Positions 10,592 to 19,550 are shown, counted from the first letter of the stretch. The stretch is DNA of 49,701 bases from Ruminococcus sp. (GCA_017624895.1 JAGAMB010000061.1:1-49701), one strand, 5' to 3'. Notes: generated by a model from the sequence alone, not told the origin. Numbers and translations are program-made.

Positions 10592-12337
10592 TCACTTTAT
10601 TTCCGTGATAATATCGTCAATTGAGCCGCCCGGAGGGAGCATAGGGAGTACAAACTCGTTGCAGTCAACAGCGCAGTCAATGAGATATGGGCGATTTTCG
10701 GAGAATGCCTCAGCAGCAGCCTTTTCAAGCTCCTCAGCGGTAAATGCTCTTGAAGCCTTGATACCGAAAGCTTCTGCAAGCTTTACGAAATCTGTGGGGC
10801 GGTTGAGGGTTGTATTTGAGTAGTGCTTGTTGAAGAAAAGCGTCTGCCATTGACGAACCATACCGAGAACACCGTTATTCATAATAACGATAACAAGGGG
10901 AGTATTCTGCACAGCGGCAGTTGCAAGCTCGTTTAAATTCATACCGAAGCTGCCGTCGCCTGTGAAAAGGATTGAACGCTTTCCCTCTGCGGCAGATGCG
11001 CCGATAGCCGCACCCATACCGTAACCCATTGTGCCGAGTCCGCCGCTTGTGAGGAAGGTGCGTGGCTTTTTGAATGGGTAGCGCTGGGCAGTCCACATCT
11101 GATGCTGTCCAACGTCTGTTACAATGATATCGTTTTCTCCTGCCTTTTCGCTGATAATATCAATGATTTTATATGGATCGAGGCGGTTTTCAGCAGGGAT
11201 TCCCGTCATACTGCATGGCTTTGTGCAGTTTTCGCACTTCTTTTCAAAGTCCTTCTTAGAGGCATATGCGCTTTCAAGGCGGCGGAGTTCTTCCTGTTTC
11301 AGTTCAGCAATACGCTTATCCCAATCAGGTCTTTCCGTCTTTTCAAGCATGGGAAGAAGTCTGTAAAGGGAGTCCTTTATATCGCCCTGAATTGACAGAT
11401 TTGAAGTGATATTCTTGTCAAGTTCCGCTGAATCTATATCAATGTGAATTAAGCTGAAATTCTTGTTGAAGCGCTGTTTATCGCCTGTTGCTCTGTCGGA
11501 AAATCTTGCGCCCAGTGCAATTACAAGGTCAGCCTCGTCAAGGGCAATTGATGAAGCATACTGTCCGTGCATACCGTTCATACCGAGGAAACGGGGGTTA
11601 TCCTTGGGGATTGCGGAAAGTCCCATAAGGGTGCAGCCTATAGGAGCGCTGATTTTTTCGGCTAATTCCATAACCTCCGCGGAGGCTTTTCCTGAGATAA
11701 TACCGCCGCCGAAGTAGATATAAGGACGTTTTGCTGTTTTGATTATTTCAGCCGCCTTCTTTAACTTCATTTCAGAGGCAAAGCTGAGGGGAAAGGGGCG
11801 AACAGGATCGCTTTTAGGCTCGAAATCCCATTGAGCAACCTGAACATCTTTTGGAATATCCACAAGGACAGGTCCCGGTCTGCCTGATTTTGCGATTTTG
11901 AAGGCAGAACGGAGAGTATCCGCCAGTTCACGGATATCCTTGACAATGAAGTTATGCTTGGTGATAGGCATTGTGATGCCTACGATGTCAACTTCTTGGA
12001 AGCTGTCCCTGCCGATAATTGAGGTGGGAACGTTTCCCGTAATAGCAACCATAGGGATAGAATCGAGATGAGCTGTAGCAATACCTGTTACAAGGTTAGT
12101 TGCACCCGGACCTGATGTAGCGATACACACGCCGACCTTTCCGGTAGTTCTTGCATATCCGTCGGCTGCGTGGGAAGCCCCTTGTTCGTGGGCGGTGAGA
12201 ATGTGGTTGATTCTGTCGCTGCACTGATAGAGTTCATCAAAAAGGCTGAGAACCTGACCGCCCGGATAGCCGAAAACGGTATCAACTCCCTGTTCTATCA
12301 GTGTTTCAACAACGATTTTTGCGCCTGATATTTTCAT
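10592..12337 (-). CDS. ilvB: Acetolactate synthase large (catalytic) subunit
   Basis: A 581-aa thiamine diphosphate-dependent enzyme, the first common step of valine and isoleucine synthesis. The catalytic glutamate lies in LTAHEQGASHAADGYAR near residue 50. The ThDP/Mg motif GDGSFGMNLNELATAAVQN is complete, and the FAD-binding central region is present. A Cys-rich insert (KKCENCTKPC) sits at about residue 350. I chose the ATG at 12337 with AAGGA 8 bases before it; an ATG three codons upstream overlaps that site. Controlled by the leader described upstream. Confidence 0.96.
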   Translation of the reverse strand: MKISGAKIVVETLIEQGVDTVFGYPGGQVLSLFDELYQCSDRINHILTAHEQGASHAADGYARTTGKVGVCIATSGPGATNLVTGIATAHLDSIPMVAITGNVPTSIIGRDSFQEVDIVGITMPITKHNFIVKDIRELADTLRSAFKIAKSGRPGPVLVDIPKDVQVAQWDFEPKSDPVRPFPLSFASEMKLKKAAEIIKTAKRPYIYFGGGIISGKASAEVMELAEKISAPIGCTLMGLSAIPKDNPRFLGMNGMHGQYASSIALDEADLVIALGARFSDRATGDKQRFNKNFSLIHIDIDSAELDKNITSNLSIQGDIKDSLYRLLPMLEKTERPDWDKRIAELKQEELRRLESAYASKKDFEKKCENCTKPCSMTGIPAENRLDPYKIIDIISEKAGENDIIVTDVGQHQMWTAQRYPFKKPRTFLTSGGLGTMGYGMGAAIGASAAEGKRSILFTGDGSFGMNLNELATAAVQNTPLVIVIMNNGVLGMVRQWQTLFFNKHYSNTTLNRPTDFVKLAEAFGIKASRAFTAEELEKAAAEAFSENRPYLIDCAVDCNEFVLPMLPPGGSIDDIITEIK

Positions 12338-12363
12338 AAGTATCATTCCTTTTATTAATTATA

Positions 12364-12392
12364 CAAAAAGCCTCCGACATTCCGCCGGAGGC
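12364..12392 (-). terminator. Attenuator terminator of the ilv leader
   Basis: On the minus strand GCCTCCG (12392-12386) pairs with CGGAGGC (12376-12370), followed directly by five T. It lies between the leader-peptide stop and ilvB, where a regulated terminator of an attenuator belongs. Confidence 0.85.
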
Positions 12393-12428
12393 ATAAGCTG
12401 CATTGCTTTTAAGGACTAAATCACATAA

Positions 12429-12536
12429 TCAAGCAATTTTGCTTTTCGGGCAGAATGAACACGGGCGGTGACCTGTAATGCTAATGACCACGCCTGTAAT
12501 AATTATGATTTCGGAAGAAATATAAACCGTTCTCAT
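12429..12536 (-). CDS. ilvL: ilv leader peptide, Ile/Val-rich (35 aa)
   Basis: A 35-codon reading frame with AAGGAG 9 bases before the ATG. It encodes a run EIIIITGVVISIT; in all 8 of 35 residues are Ile and 3 are Val, with no Leu. It sits between a strong promoter and a terminator hairpin ahead of ilvB. This is the arrangement of amino-acid attenuators: ribosome stalling at Ile/Val codons would favour read-through. The peptide is not expected to act on its own. The name is by analogy with ilv leaders in enterobacteria; no homology is claimed. Confidence 0.8.
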   Translation of the reverse strand: MRTVYISSEIIIITGVVISITGHRPCSFCPKSKIA

Positions 12537-12570
12537 AAATTCATGCTCCTTAGTGATTTTGTACACTTCT

Positions 12571-12599
12571 ATTGTACCACTTTATTTATATAAAATCAA
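12571..12599 (-). promoter_or_regulatory. ilv operon promoter
   Basis: TTGATT (12599-12594), 17-bp spacer, TACAAT (12576-12571). It lies about 35 bp upstream of the leader peptide ATG. Confidence 0.8.
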
Positions 12600-12755
12600 T
12601 AAGGAGAGTAGTATTTTTTTGTGATTTGTAATTTTTGTGAGGCAGCAGGGCGGATTTTGACAGTAAATTGGTGAATTTGACGGTTGAAGTTATTATGTTT
12701 GTACACAGATTGACGGTATACCGCAATATCCACCGTTCAAAAAAGATAAAGGCTT

Positions 12756-14417
12756 TTATTTCAGCATATTATTTACCGCGCTGATAAGGGCGTTAATTGA
12801 CGATATGATGATATCGTTGTCTATACCTGTACCCCAGAAGCTCTTTCCGTTTCTGTCGATAATCTCCACGTAGGATACAGCCTTTGAGGCGGAGCCTACT
12901 TCGAGAGCGTGTTCGGTGTAAGTGTTGATGCTGAAATCAAGCTCCGTATATGAGCGTATAGCGTTGCTTACAGCGTCAAGTCGTCCGTTGCCTGTATCTG
13001 TTACAGCTGCCTTTTTGCCGTTGAAATTCAAAGATACTGTAGCTTCAATGCCCTCATTGCATTGTTTGTAGTGAGTTTCCGTAACATTCAGAGGAGCTGC
13101 AATATCTATAAAGCTTTCCTTGAATATGCTGTAAACTTCATCAGGCATAAGCTCCTTGTGCTTGTGGTCGGAGATGTTTTTGACCATATATCCCACGACC
13201 TCGCGCATTTTCTTAGGCAGGTCGTAGCCGAAGTGCGTTTCGAGGATATAGCCGATACCGCCCTTGCCCGACTGACTGTTGATACGTATAACGTCCGCGG
13301 AGTATTCTCTGCCCACATCCTTTGGATCTATAGGCAGATATGGAATTGTCCAATGCTCTGTATGACCTTCCTCGCGCCACTTCATACCCTTTGCAATAGC
13401 GTCCTGATGTGAGCCGCTGAACGCTGCAAATACCAGTTTTCCTGAATATGGTGAACGTTCATACACATTCATACGGGTAACGCGGGTATAAAGCTCAGTA
13501 ATTGACGGAATATCCGAGAAATCCAGCATGGGATCAATGCCCTGTGAATACATATTCATAGCAAGAGTTATGATATCAACGTTGCCTGTACGCTCGCCGT
13601 TTCCGAAAAGAGTACCCTCAATGCGGTCAGCGCCTGCAAGAAGCGCCATTTCCGCATCGGCAACGGCACAGCCTCTGTCATTGTGGGGGTGAGTAGAAAT
13701 AATGACATTTTCGCGGTATTTTATGTTTTCGCACATATACTCCACCTGATTTGCGTAAACGTGGGGCATTGAAACCTGAACGGTAACAGGGAGGTTGATT
13801 ATCACCTTATCATCGGGAGATGGCTGCCATATGTCGAGAACAGCATTGCAGATTTCAAGGGCAAATTCAGGCTCTGTTCCCGTGAAGCTTTCGGGGGAGT
13901 ATTCGAAGCGGAAATTCCCCTCGTATTTTTCGCGGTATTCCTTGCAGAGTTTAGCGCCTGTTACAGCGATATCTATGATTTCCTCCTTTGATTTGCGGAA
14001 AACCTGCTCACGCTGAGCCACGCTGGTGGAGTTGTAGAGGTGGACGATCGCATTTTTACAGCCGCGGAGAGCCTCAAAAGTCTTTTCGATGATATGCTCT
14101 CTTGACTGGGTAAGAACCTGTATTGCAACGTCGTCGGGTATCATATCCTGCTCAATAAGTGTGCGGCAGAACTCGTATTCAGTTTCGGAAGCTGCGGGAA
14201 ATCCGATTTCGATTTCCTTGAAGCCGATATCAACAAGAAGCTTGAAAAACTCCAGTTTTTCCTCCAGGTTCATAGGTGTAATGAGCGCCTGATTTCCGTC
14301 ACGGAGATCCACGCTGCACCATACAGGAGCTTTTTCAATGTAGGATTTTTCCGTCCACTTCATAGAAGTTTTGGGAGCTTCAAAAAATTGTCTTGTGTAC
14401 TTGTTAACATTCATCAT
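12756..14417 (-). CDS. leuA: 2-isopropylmalate synthase
   Basis: A 553-aa protein of the long, actinobacterial-like LeuA subfamily. It condenses acetyl-CoA with 2-oxoisovalerate, the committed leucine step. The TIM-barrel domain has VDLRDGNQALITPM near residue 36 (metal-binding aspartate) and STHPHNDRGCAVADAE near 243 (metal-binding histidines). GTLFGNGERTGNVD follows. The last ~130 residues form the leucine-binding regulatory domain. AAGGAG lies 8 bases before the ATG. It has its own promoter and T-box, separate from the ilv promoter downstream. No clear terminator is seen after its stop. Confidence 0.95.
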   Translation of the reverse strand: MMNVNKYTRQFFEAPKTSMKWTEKSYIEKAPVWCSVDLRDGNQALITPMNLEEKLEFFKLLVDIGFKEIEIGFPAASETEYEFCRTLIEQDMIPDDVAIQVLTQSREHIIEKTFEALRGCKNAIVHLYNSTSVAQREQVFRKSKEEIIDIAVTGAKLCKEYREKYEGNFRFEYSPESFTGTEPEFALEICNAVLDIWQPSPDDKVIINLPVTVQVSMPHVYANQVEYMCENIKYRENVIISTHPHNDRGCAVADAEMALLAGADRIEGTLFGNGERTGNVDIITLAMNMYSQGIDPMLDFSDIPSITELYTRVTRMNVYERSPYSGKLVFAAFSGSHQDAIAKGMKWREEGHTEHWTIPYLPIDPKDVGREYSADVIRINSQSGKGGIGYILETHFGYDLPKKMREVVGYMVKNISDHKHKELMPDEVYSIFKESFIDIAAPLNVTETHYKQCNEGIEATVSLNFNGKKAAVTDTGNGRLDAVSNAIRSYTELDFSINTYTEHALEVGSASKAVSYVEIIDRNGKSFWGTGIDNDIIISSINALISAVNNMLK

Positions 14418-14465
14418 AGTATCTTCTCCTTAAATCTATTGCGGAGTGCCGTGATTATGGGGGAA

Positions 14466-14735
14466 AATAAAAAATCTCCTCCATGCACAACCGGCATGGA
14501 AGAGACGAAATTCAATATTCCGTGGTACCACTCTTCTTGGTGTAGTATTACACCCACTCATCTGCGTCCGCTAACGCATATCTCTGTAACGGGAGAACCC
14601 GATCGGAGCTAATCCGACAGCATAAAGCCGCCGTTTCAACCGACTGCTCAGGGAGGAGCTATAACCTTTTCCGTTTACCGCATTTGCACCGACAGCGGCT
14701 CTCTGTGAAACAAAACAAAGGCTTTATTTCCCTTC
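14466..14735 (-). promoter_or_regulatory. T-box leader of leuA (likely Leu, CUC specifier)
   Basis: The leader transcript has a stem I region (AGAGAGCCGCTG), a CTC triplet at 14655-14653 directly before CCTGAGC in the usual specifier position, and the conserved T-box AGTGGTACCACGG at 14532-14519. A terminator follows: TCTCTTCCATGC (14505-14494) pairs imperfectly with GCATGGAGGAGA (14486-14475), then a run of T. Uncharged tRNA-Leu would bind and favour the antiterminator. The T-box class is clear; the specifier was assigned by eye without folding. Confidence 0.92.
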
Positions 14736-14762
14736 ATCGCATTTGAAGTTTATGATATTTTT

Positions 14763-14791
14763 ATTATACTCATGTAAAAATCGTTTGTCAA
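14763..14791 (-). promoter_or_regulatory. leuA promoter
   Basis: Perfect TTGACA (14791-14786), 17-bp spacer, perfect TATAAT (14768-14763), just upstream of the T-box leader. Confidence 0.9.
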
Positions 14792-14913
14792 GACTGGAAT
14801 TGTAAACTTTTTGTGAACAAAGCGGATTACCAGTGATACAATAGCCTGCAAAAAAACGTGCTTTATATAGCATACAGCATCGGCTGCAACTGTAAAATGG
14901 CTATATACCGTAA

Positions 14914-15126
14914 TTATGAATCAGCAACGATATATCCGTCACTATCTGTAAATTTCTTTGTTATAATAAATATCAGATCCACAATAGAGCCAATTCCGAA
15001 AAGTCCGCATGTCAGTAAGTACAGCACCCCGGTACCGGTTTTTCCAACATAAAATCTGTGAATACCCAGATTTCCAAGGAAAATGCAAAGCAAAAGTGTT
15101 GTAAGCCAAGATTTGGTTGATGTCAT
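14914..15126 (-). CDS. TM2-domain membrane protein
   Basis: A 70-aa protein that is essentially one TM2 domain: a first helix with CIFLGNLGIHRFYVGKTGTG, a turn, then LLTCGLFGIGSIVDLIFI as the second helix. The GxHRFYxGK and DL signatures define the family. Its role in bacteria is unknown. AGGAGG lies just upstream of the ATG. It is monocistronic, divergent from the AIM24 operon, with its own consensus promoter. Confidence 0.93.
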   Translation of the reverse strand: MTSTKSWLTTLLLCIFLGNLGIHRFYVGKTGTGVLYLLTCGLFGIGSIVDLIFIITKKFTDSDGYIVADS

Positions 15127-15175
15127 AATAAAATCCTCCTAAAAATAATCCCCTGATAATCAAGTTTGTGAATTC

Positions 15176-15204
15176 ATTATATCATAGGCAAACTTATATG
15201 TCAA
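15176..15204 (-). promoter_or_regulatory. Promoter of TM2 gene
   Basis: TTGACA (15204-15199), 17-bp spacer, TATAAT (15181-15176); both hexamers are perfect. Confidence 0.88.
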
Positions 15205-15225
15205 TATTTAAAATTTAATTTTCTA

Positions 15226-15254
15226 TTGACGAAAACAGCAAAAAATGATAAAAT
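15226..15254 (+). promoter_or_regulatory. Promoter of AIM24-walJ-rlmH operon
   Basis: TTGACG (15226-15231), 17-bp spacer, TAAAAT (15249-15254), divergent from the TM2 promoter. Confidence 0.75.
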
Positions 15255-15303
15255 ATAATATAAGACGAAAAGTCTTAAATCAATGATGAAAGGGAACAAA
15301 ACT

Positions 15304-15981
15304 ATGAATTATCAGATTATCGGTGATACCGTTCCTGCGGTGGAAATTACGCTTAATGCAGGGGAAACTGTATTCTCTCAGTCAGGGGGAATGATCTGGC
15401 AGACAAACGGAATTAATATGTCAACAAATGCAAGAGGCGGCATCGGACGAAGCCTCGGCAGAATGTTTACAGGCGAGTCGATTTTTATGGCGAATTTTAC
15501 TTCTCAGGTGAATGGCGCTAAAATAGCGTTCGGCGCAACCTGTCCGGGTTCTATCGTTCCTGTGGATATTTCCAGAGGCGAGCTTATCGTGCAGAAAGGC
15601 TCCTTCCTCTGTGCAGAGCAGTCCGTAGACCTGAAAGCAACCTTTACAAAGAAGCTTACAGCAGGACTTTTCGGCGGCGAGGGTTTTATTCTCCAGCGTC
15701 TTTTCGGCAGCGGTATGGCATTTCTTGAGGTTGACGGCGACAGAGTTGACCGTGTGCTTGCTCCGGGCGAAGTCCTCAAGGTGGATACAGGAAACGTTGT
15801 GGCTTTTGAGTCATCTGTAAGCTATGATATCGAAATGGTAAAGGGACTTGGCAATATATTCTTCGGCGGCGAGGGACTTTTCCTCACTCGTCTTACAGGC
15901 CCCGGCAGAGTTATACTCCAGACTCAGAATTTCAATGACTTTGCTATGAGAATAGCATCAAGAATCCCCACAAGAAGCTGA
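15304..15981 (+). CDS. AIM24/TIGR00266 family protein
   Basis: A 225-aa protein of repeated glycine-rich beta strands (ETVFSQSGGMIWQT, FGGEGFILQRLFGSG, FFGGEGLFLTRLTGPG), matching the AIM24 family, which has a beta-roll like tryptophan-RNA-binding TRAP proteins. Bacterial function is unknown. I start it at the ATG at 15304, with AAAGGGA upstream; an in-frame ATG at 15283 would use no better site. Its TGA overlaps the next ATG by one base, so the three genes form a tight operon. Confidence 0.9.
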   Translation: MNYQIIGDTVPAVEITLNAGETVFSQSGGMIWQTNGINMSTNARGGIGRSLGRMFTGESIFMANFTSQVNGAKIAFGATCPGSIVPVDISRGELIVQKGSFLCAEQSVDLKATFTKKLTAGLFGGEGFILQRLFGSGMAFLEVDGDRVDRVLAPGEVLKVDTGNVVAFESSVSYDIEMVKGLGNIFFGGEGLFLTRLTGPGRVILQTQNFNDFAMRIASRIPTRS

Positions 15982-16766
15982 TGGCAAGAATATATCCGCT
16001 TTTCAGCTCCAGCAAGGGTAATTCCACATTTATCGGCACGGAAAAAGGCGGTATACTCATCGACTGCGGCGTAAGCTTCAAAAGGCTTAACGCCGCACTT
16101 GACTGTAACGGCATACCGCTTTCCGCTGTTAGGGGAGTTTTCATTACTCACGGCCATTCTGACCACGTAAGCGGACTTAAAATGCTGACGAAGCATACGT
16201 CAATTCCCGTGTATGGTCAGAAGCGGACATTGCAGCAGCTTTGCGATGATGATAAGATATCTCCCACATCGCCCGTTATTGATATGACGGGGAAGAAAAT
16301 AGCCTGCGGCGACTGCGAGCTGACAAATTTCAACACTCCCCACGATACAATTCAGAGCTGCGGTTACAGAATAACAACATCTGACGGAAAAGTATGCGCT
16401 GTATGCACCGATTTGGGGCATATCACAGCAGAAGTTGATGAGGCGCTTAAAGGCTGCCGTCTTGTGCTTCTTGAAGCTAATTATGATGAGGAAATGCTCC
16501 GCCGTGGGAATTATCCTCTTTATCTGAAAGAACGCATACTTTCGCCTTATGGTCATTTATCCAATCACAACTGCGGATATCAGGCGGCAAGTCTTATAAA
16601 ACAGGGGACAACGCATATTCTTCTTGGACATTTAAGTCAGGACAACAATCGTCCCGATATAGCGGATAAAACCGTAGAGAGCATTTTGTCGGGATTTGTG
16701 CGAAAGCGCGATTATCTTATGGGAGTTGCCCCTGTTGAAACAACAGGAGGGGCGGTAATTTTTTAG
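15981..16766 (+). CDS. walJ: WalJ/YycJ-type metallo-beta-lactamase fold hydrolase
   Basis: A 261-aa MBL-fold protein with FSSSKGNSTFIGTEKGGILIDCG at the start and the metal-binding motif THGHSDHVSG near residue 55. A CTDLGHIT segment and the LLGHLSQDNNRP histidine motif follow. YycJ-like proteins are linked in Firmicutes to cell-wall or DNA-related stress; the substrate is not settled. It is followed one base later by rlmH, a pairing known in other Firmicutes. Confidence 0.85.
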   Translation: MARIYPLFSSSKGNSTFIGTEKGGILIDCGVSFKRLNAALDCNGIPLSAVRGVFITHGHSDHVSGLKMLTKHTSIPVYGQKRTLQQLCDDDKISPTSPVIDMTGKKIACGDCELTNFNTPHDTIQSCGYRITTSDGKVCAVCTDLGHITAEVDEALKGCRLVLLEANYDEEMLRRGNYPLYLKERILSPYGHLSNHNCGYQAASLIKQGTTHILLGHLSQDNNRPDIADKTVESILSGFVRKRDYLMGVAPVETTGGAVIF

Positions 16767-16767
16767 T

Positions 16768-17241
16768 ATGAATATAAATTTAATAGTCATTGGCAAGCTG
16801 AAAGAGGATTATCTCCGTGCTGCCTGTGCGGAATACATAAAACGGCTTGGACGTTACTGCACATTTGAGCTTCACGAGCTTGATGAGTGTCGTTTAAGCG
16901 ACAAACCCTCAGAAAAAGAAATTGCCGCGGCTCTTAAAAAAGAGGCGGCAGCTATAAAAAAATATGCAAAGGGAATGATTGTCCCTATGTGTATCGAGGG
17001 GAAACAGCTGAGCAGCCCTGAGCTTTCGGAGAAAATCACCTCAGCAGGGGTAAACGGTATGGGTACGGTGACGTTCATCATCGGCAGCTCTTTCGGTCTT
17101 GACGATGAGATAAAGCAAATGGGCGGCTTAAAGCTGTCAATGTCAAAAATGACATTCCCTCATCAGCTTGCGCGTGTTATGCTGTTAGAGCAGATATACC
17201 GCGCTTTTCAGATTGCTGAGGGCGGAAAGTATCATAAATAA
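16768..17241 (+). CDS. rlmH: 23S rRNA (pseudouridine1915-N3)-methyltransferase
   Basis: A 157-aa SPOUT methyltransferase that methylates pseudouridine 1915 in helix 69 of 23S rRNA. The C-terminal knot is complete: TFIIGSSFGLDDEIK and LSMSKMTFPHQLARVMLLEQIYRAFQI, ending GGKYHK as in nearly all family members. Length is exact for the family. It is the last gene of the operon, with a terminator 19 bp downstream. Confidence 0.97.
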   Translation: MNINLIVIGKLKEDYLRAACAEYIKRLGRYCTFELHELDECRLSDKPSEKEIAAALKKEAAAIKKYAKGMIVPMCIEGKQLSSPELSEKITSAGVNGMGTVTFIIGSSFGLDDEIKQMGGLKLSMSKMTFPHQLARVMLLEQIYRAFQIAEGGKYHK

Positions 17242-17259
17242 TGCGTAATTAATTTTGCG

Positions 17260-17285
17260 GGCGGAGGGTTTTCCTCCGCCTTTTT
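17260..17285 (+). terminator. Terminator after rlmH
   Basis: GGCGGAGG (17260-17267) pairs with CCTCCGCC (17273-17280), followed by five T. The convergent lipoprotein gene ends at its T-tract. Confidence 0.92.
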
Positions 17286-19375
17286 CAGCTTTGTTCGCTT
17301 AACATTATTGAAACTCTGTTCTGTATCATTTCGGCACATTCCTCGGCGGAGCAGGCACCTGCAAAAAAGCGTGAAACTTCCTCGCTGACAATGCCGTTTA
17401 TTTTATCATCGTAATGTCCCGAAACCGCCTTTGTGATACTGCGGACAAAAGCTTCATATTTCGCCTGTTCAGCCTCTGTCATAGGGGTTATTTCTGTTTC
17501 TGAGCCGTTTGTAAAATTATAGCCTGTTTCTTTCATCGGGATTTTATTATTGCTTTCCCCGTCGATGTAATACGGAGGTTCAAGGGATTCCTCCATTGCG
17601 ATTTCAAAGCCTTTTTCTGTTACGGGAATACCGTTGATGTTCCCATAATATCTGTCATCGCTGAAAAATGTGCGGATAAAGCTCCACGCACCGTCTTTTA
17701 CAGGGGAATTTTCCATAATTGCAAACTGTAATGAAAGAGTTATAACAGAGCCGTTTCCGCTTTCTGAGGGAAATCCCACAAAGGTTATATCATCTCCGAA
17801 AATACTCTGTTTTTCTACGTTTATATCTCTGAAAGATTCAATAAACAGCGTGGAAATCAATGCTGAGTCGTTATGGCAGGAGGTTGTTTCCCATGAATAT
17901 TCCTCAACGCTGGGGAAGTCTGCGGAAAATTCAAGGATATCTATGAAATCCTGTGAATTAAAGGAACAGGTGTGAGTGCTGTAATCAACAAAATCGTTGC
18001 AATCGTCGGATAAGAAGCCGAAAACAGCATTTCTGTTGTTGGCGCTTTCGAAAAGCGTCATATCCGCGGATTTGGAATTATAAACATCTCTGAACTCGTC
18101 AAAAGTCCAGTTCTGAATATCGGTATGTCTGGATTTTGCGGCAATTGATTTTATCGTAAATGTTGGTGCAATTGAATAGATATGTCCGTTTGTTTCCGTC
18201 GCTTCAAGGTAATTTGGCAGAAACGCGTCACGGCTGTACTTGCTGTCGCTGTCCATAAGCTCGTACAAATCGGCAAAAGCGCCCTTTGAGGAAAGCTTTT
18301 CAATTTCGTTAGTATCAAGATATACCATATCGGGAATATTACCCGATATTATGTCAATTTCAAGGTCGTTCACGGCATTTTCAAGCCCCTCGATGCTGTA
18401 TTCATAGCTTTCGGAATAATTTTTCAGCTTTATCTGATACAAATTACTTTCCGCGTTGAAATCCGCAATCATGGGCTGAATTTCATCAATAAATCCTGCC
18501 GCCGCAAGTGTTATTTCCTGCATTTCGCCATATTCTTCCATATTACGCTCAGAAAGCCTGTACAGCTTTCTGTCCATAAAGCAGATAAAATCCCCGTTTG
18601 CTATGGGAGAAATGGCGCTGATTCCGCTTAATCCCGAATCGGTGAAATCAATCAGCTTTTCCGTTGTCTTGTCTGCGGTTATGCCGTAATAGCCGTTGTT
18701 TTCAACATAATGGCGGATATAGCCGTTTACGGATTCAGTATAATCATAAGCTGTTTCTTCGGTAAGTGTTTCAATTACATTTCCCTCTGTATCAACGAGG
18801 AGAAAAGTGCTGTCGATGCCTAAAATCAGCCTGTTTTCCCCTGCGTAATTTAAACTTCTGATGCCTTTGTAAAGACAATCTGAAAGCAGGTTGTCATCAA
18901 CGACAAAATCAGATACAGAAAGCATATTTCCGCTGTTATCGTAGATTTTCAGCCCGTAGGTGTATGAAATTTCTTCATTTTCCTCCTCTTGTTCGGCAGT
19001 TGAAATTACAGCGAAAATATTATTTTCCGAAACCGCAAAAGCAATGTTTTCATCTTTAGTGTAATCAATTTTCAGTTTCAGGTCAGCGTAACTGTACATT
19101 GAAAAATTACTGTCGGTTACGCAGATTTTTTCATTTCCCTCTGAATCTGTGCCGAATATGTGGATATTCCCTGATTTTTCGTTGTAGAAAATGTTGCTTA
19201 TTCCCTGTAATTCGTCGGGGAATGGCAGCTCTGTTTTCTTGTAAATCCGCGAATTGTCCACAATCTGCACCTGCTCTCCATTGATAATACGGGAGCTGCT
19301 GTCGGTATTTTTTTCGCTGCATGAAACACCGCAGAGGGTGATAAGGGCTGTTAAAAATACAATTAATTTCTTCAT
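17285..19375 (-). CDS. Lipoprotein with C-terminal ABC solute-binding-like domain
   Basis: A 696-aa secreted lipoprotein. MKKLIVFLTALITLCGVSC is a signal peptide with a weak lipobox ending at Cys19, followed by a short S/N linker. Residues ~40-290 look like repeated beta strands of a propeller-type sensor (IHIFGTDSEG, LILGIDSTFLLVDTEGNV). Residues ~300-640 resemble a family 1 sugar-binding protein (MIADFNAESNLYQIKLKNYS, DIISGNIPDMVYLD, WSFIRTFFSDDRYYG, NGIPVTEKGFE). No permease or ATPase gene is adjacent, so it may be a sensor or use a distant transporter. The ATG at 19375 has GGAGGAAAG ahead; longer readings upstream lack a site. Confidence 0.82.
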   Translation of the reverse strand: MKKLIVFLTALITLCGVSCSEKNTDSSSRIINGEQVQIVDNSRIYKKTELPFPDELQGISNIFYNEKSGNIHIFGTDSEGNEKICVTDSNFSMYSYADLKLKIDYTKDENIAFAVSENNIFAVISTAEQEEENEEISYTYGLKIYDNSGNMLSVSDFVVDDNLLSDCLYKGIRSLNYAGENRLILGIDSTFLLVDTEGNVIETLTEETAYDYTESVNGYIRHYVENNGYYGITADKTTEKLIDFTDSGLSGISAISPIANGDFICFMDRKLYRLSERNMEEYGEMQEITLAAAGFIDEIQPMIADFNAESNLYQIKLKNYSESYEYSIEGLENAVNDLEIDIISGNIPDMVYLDTNEIEKLSSKGAFADLYELMDSDSKYSRDAFLPNYLEATETNGHIYSIAPTFTIKSIAAKSRHTDIQNWTFDEFRDVYNSKSADMTLFESANNRNAVFGFLSDDCNDFVDYSTHTCSFNSQDFIDILEFSADFPSVEEYSWETTSCHNDSALISTLFIESFRDINVEKQSIFGDDITFVGFPSESGNGSVITLSLQFAIMENSPVKDGAWSFIRTFFSDDRYYGNINGIPVTEKGFEIAMEESLEPPYYIDGESNNKIPMKETGYNFTNGSETEITPMTEAEQAKYEAFVRSITKAVSGHYDDKINGIVSEEVSRFFAGACSAEECAEMIQNRVSIMLSEQS

Positions 19376-19516
19376 AGACTTTCCTCCGTTATAGTATTTT
19401 TGCATCAAAATTTTATAACCTATAACATAGTGCATTTGAAGCCCCAAAAAGACGAAAAAAATTTCAATTTTGTAGGATTAACCAGTTAGCATATACTAAA
19501 TTTGTAGATAACAAAC

Positions 19517-19543
19517 AAAAACCCCACGGAAATCTCCGTGGGG
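19517..19543 (-). terminator. Terminator after cytidylate-kinase-like gene
   Basis: CCCCACGGA (19543-19535) pairs with TCCGTGGGG (19530-19522) on the minus strand, followed by TTTTTG. Confidence 0.9.
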
Positions 19544-19550
19544 CTGAAAA

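Noticed and set aside
12630-12755. Terminator after leuA
   Set aside because: Inverted ACGGT/ACCGT pairs exist but the stem is weak and no T-run follows, so I do not call it.
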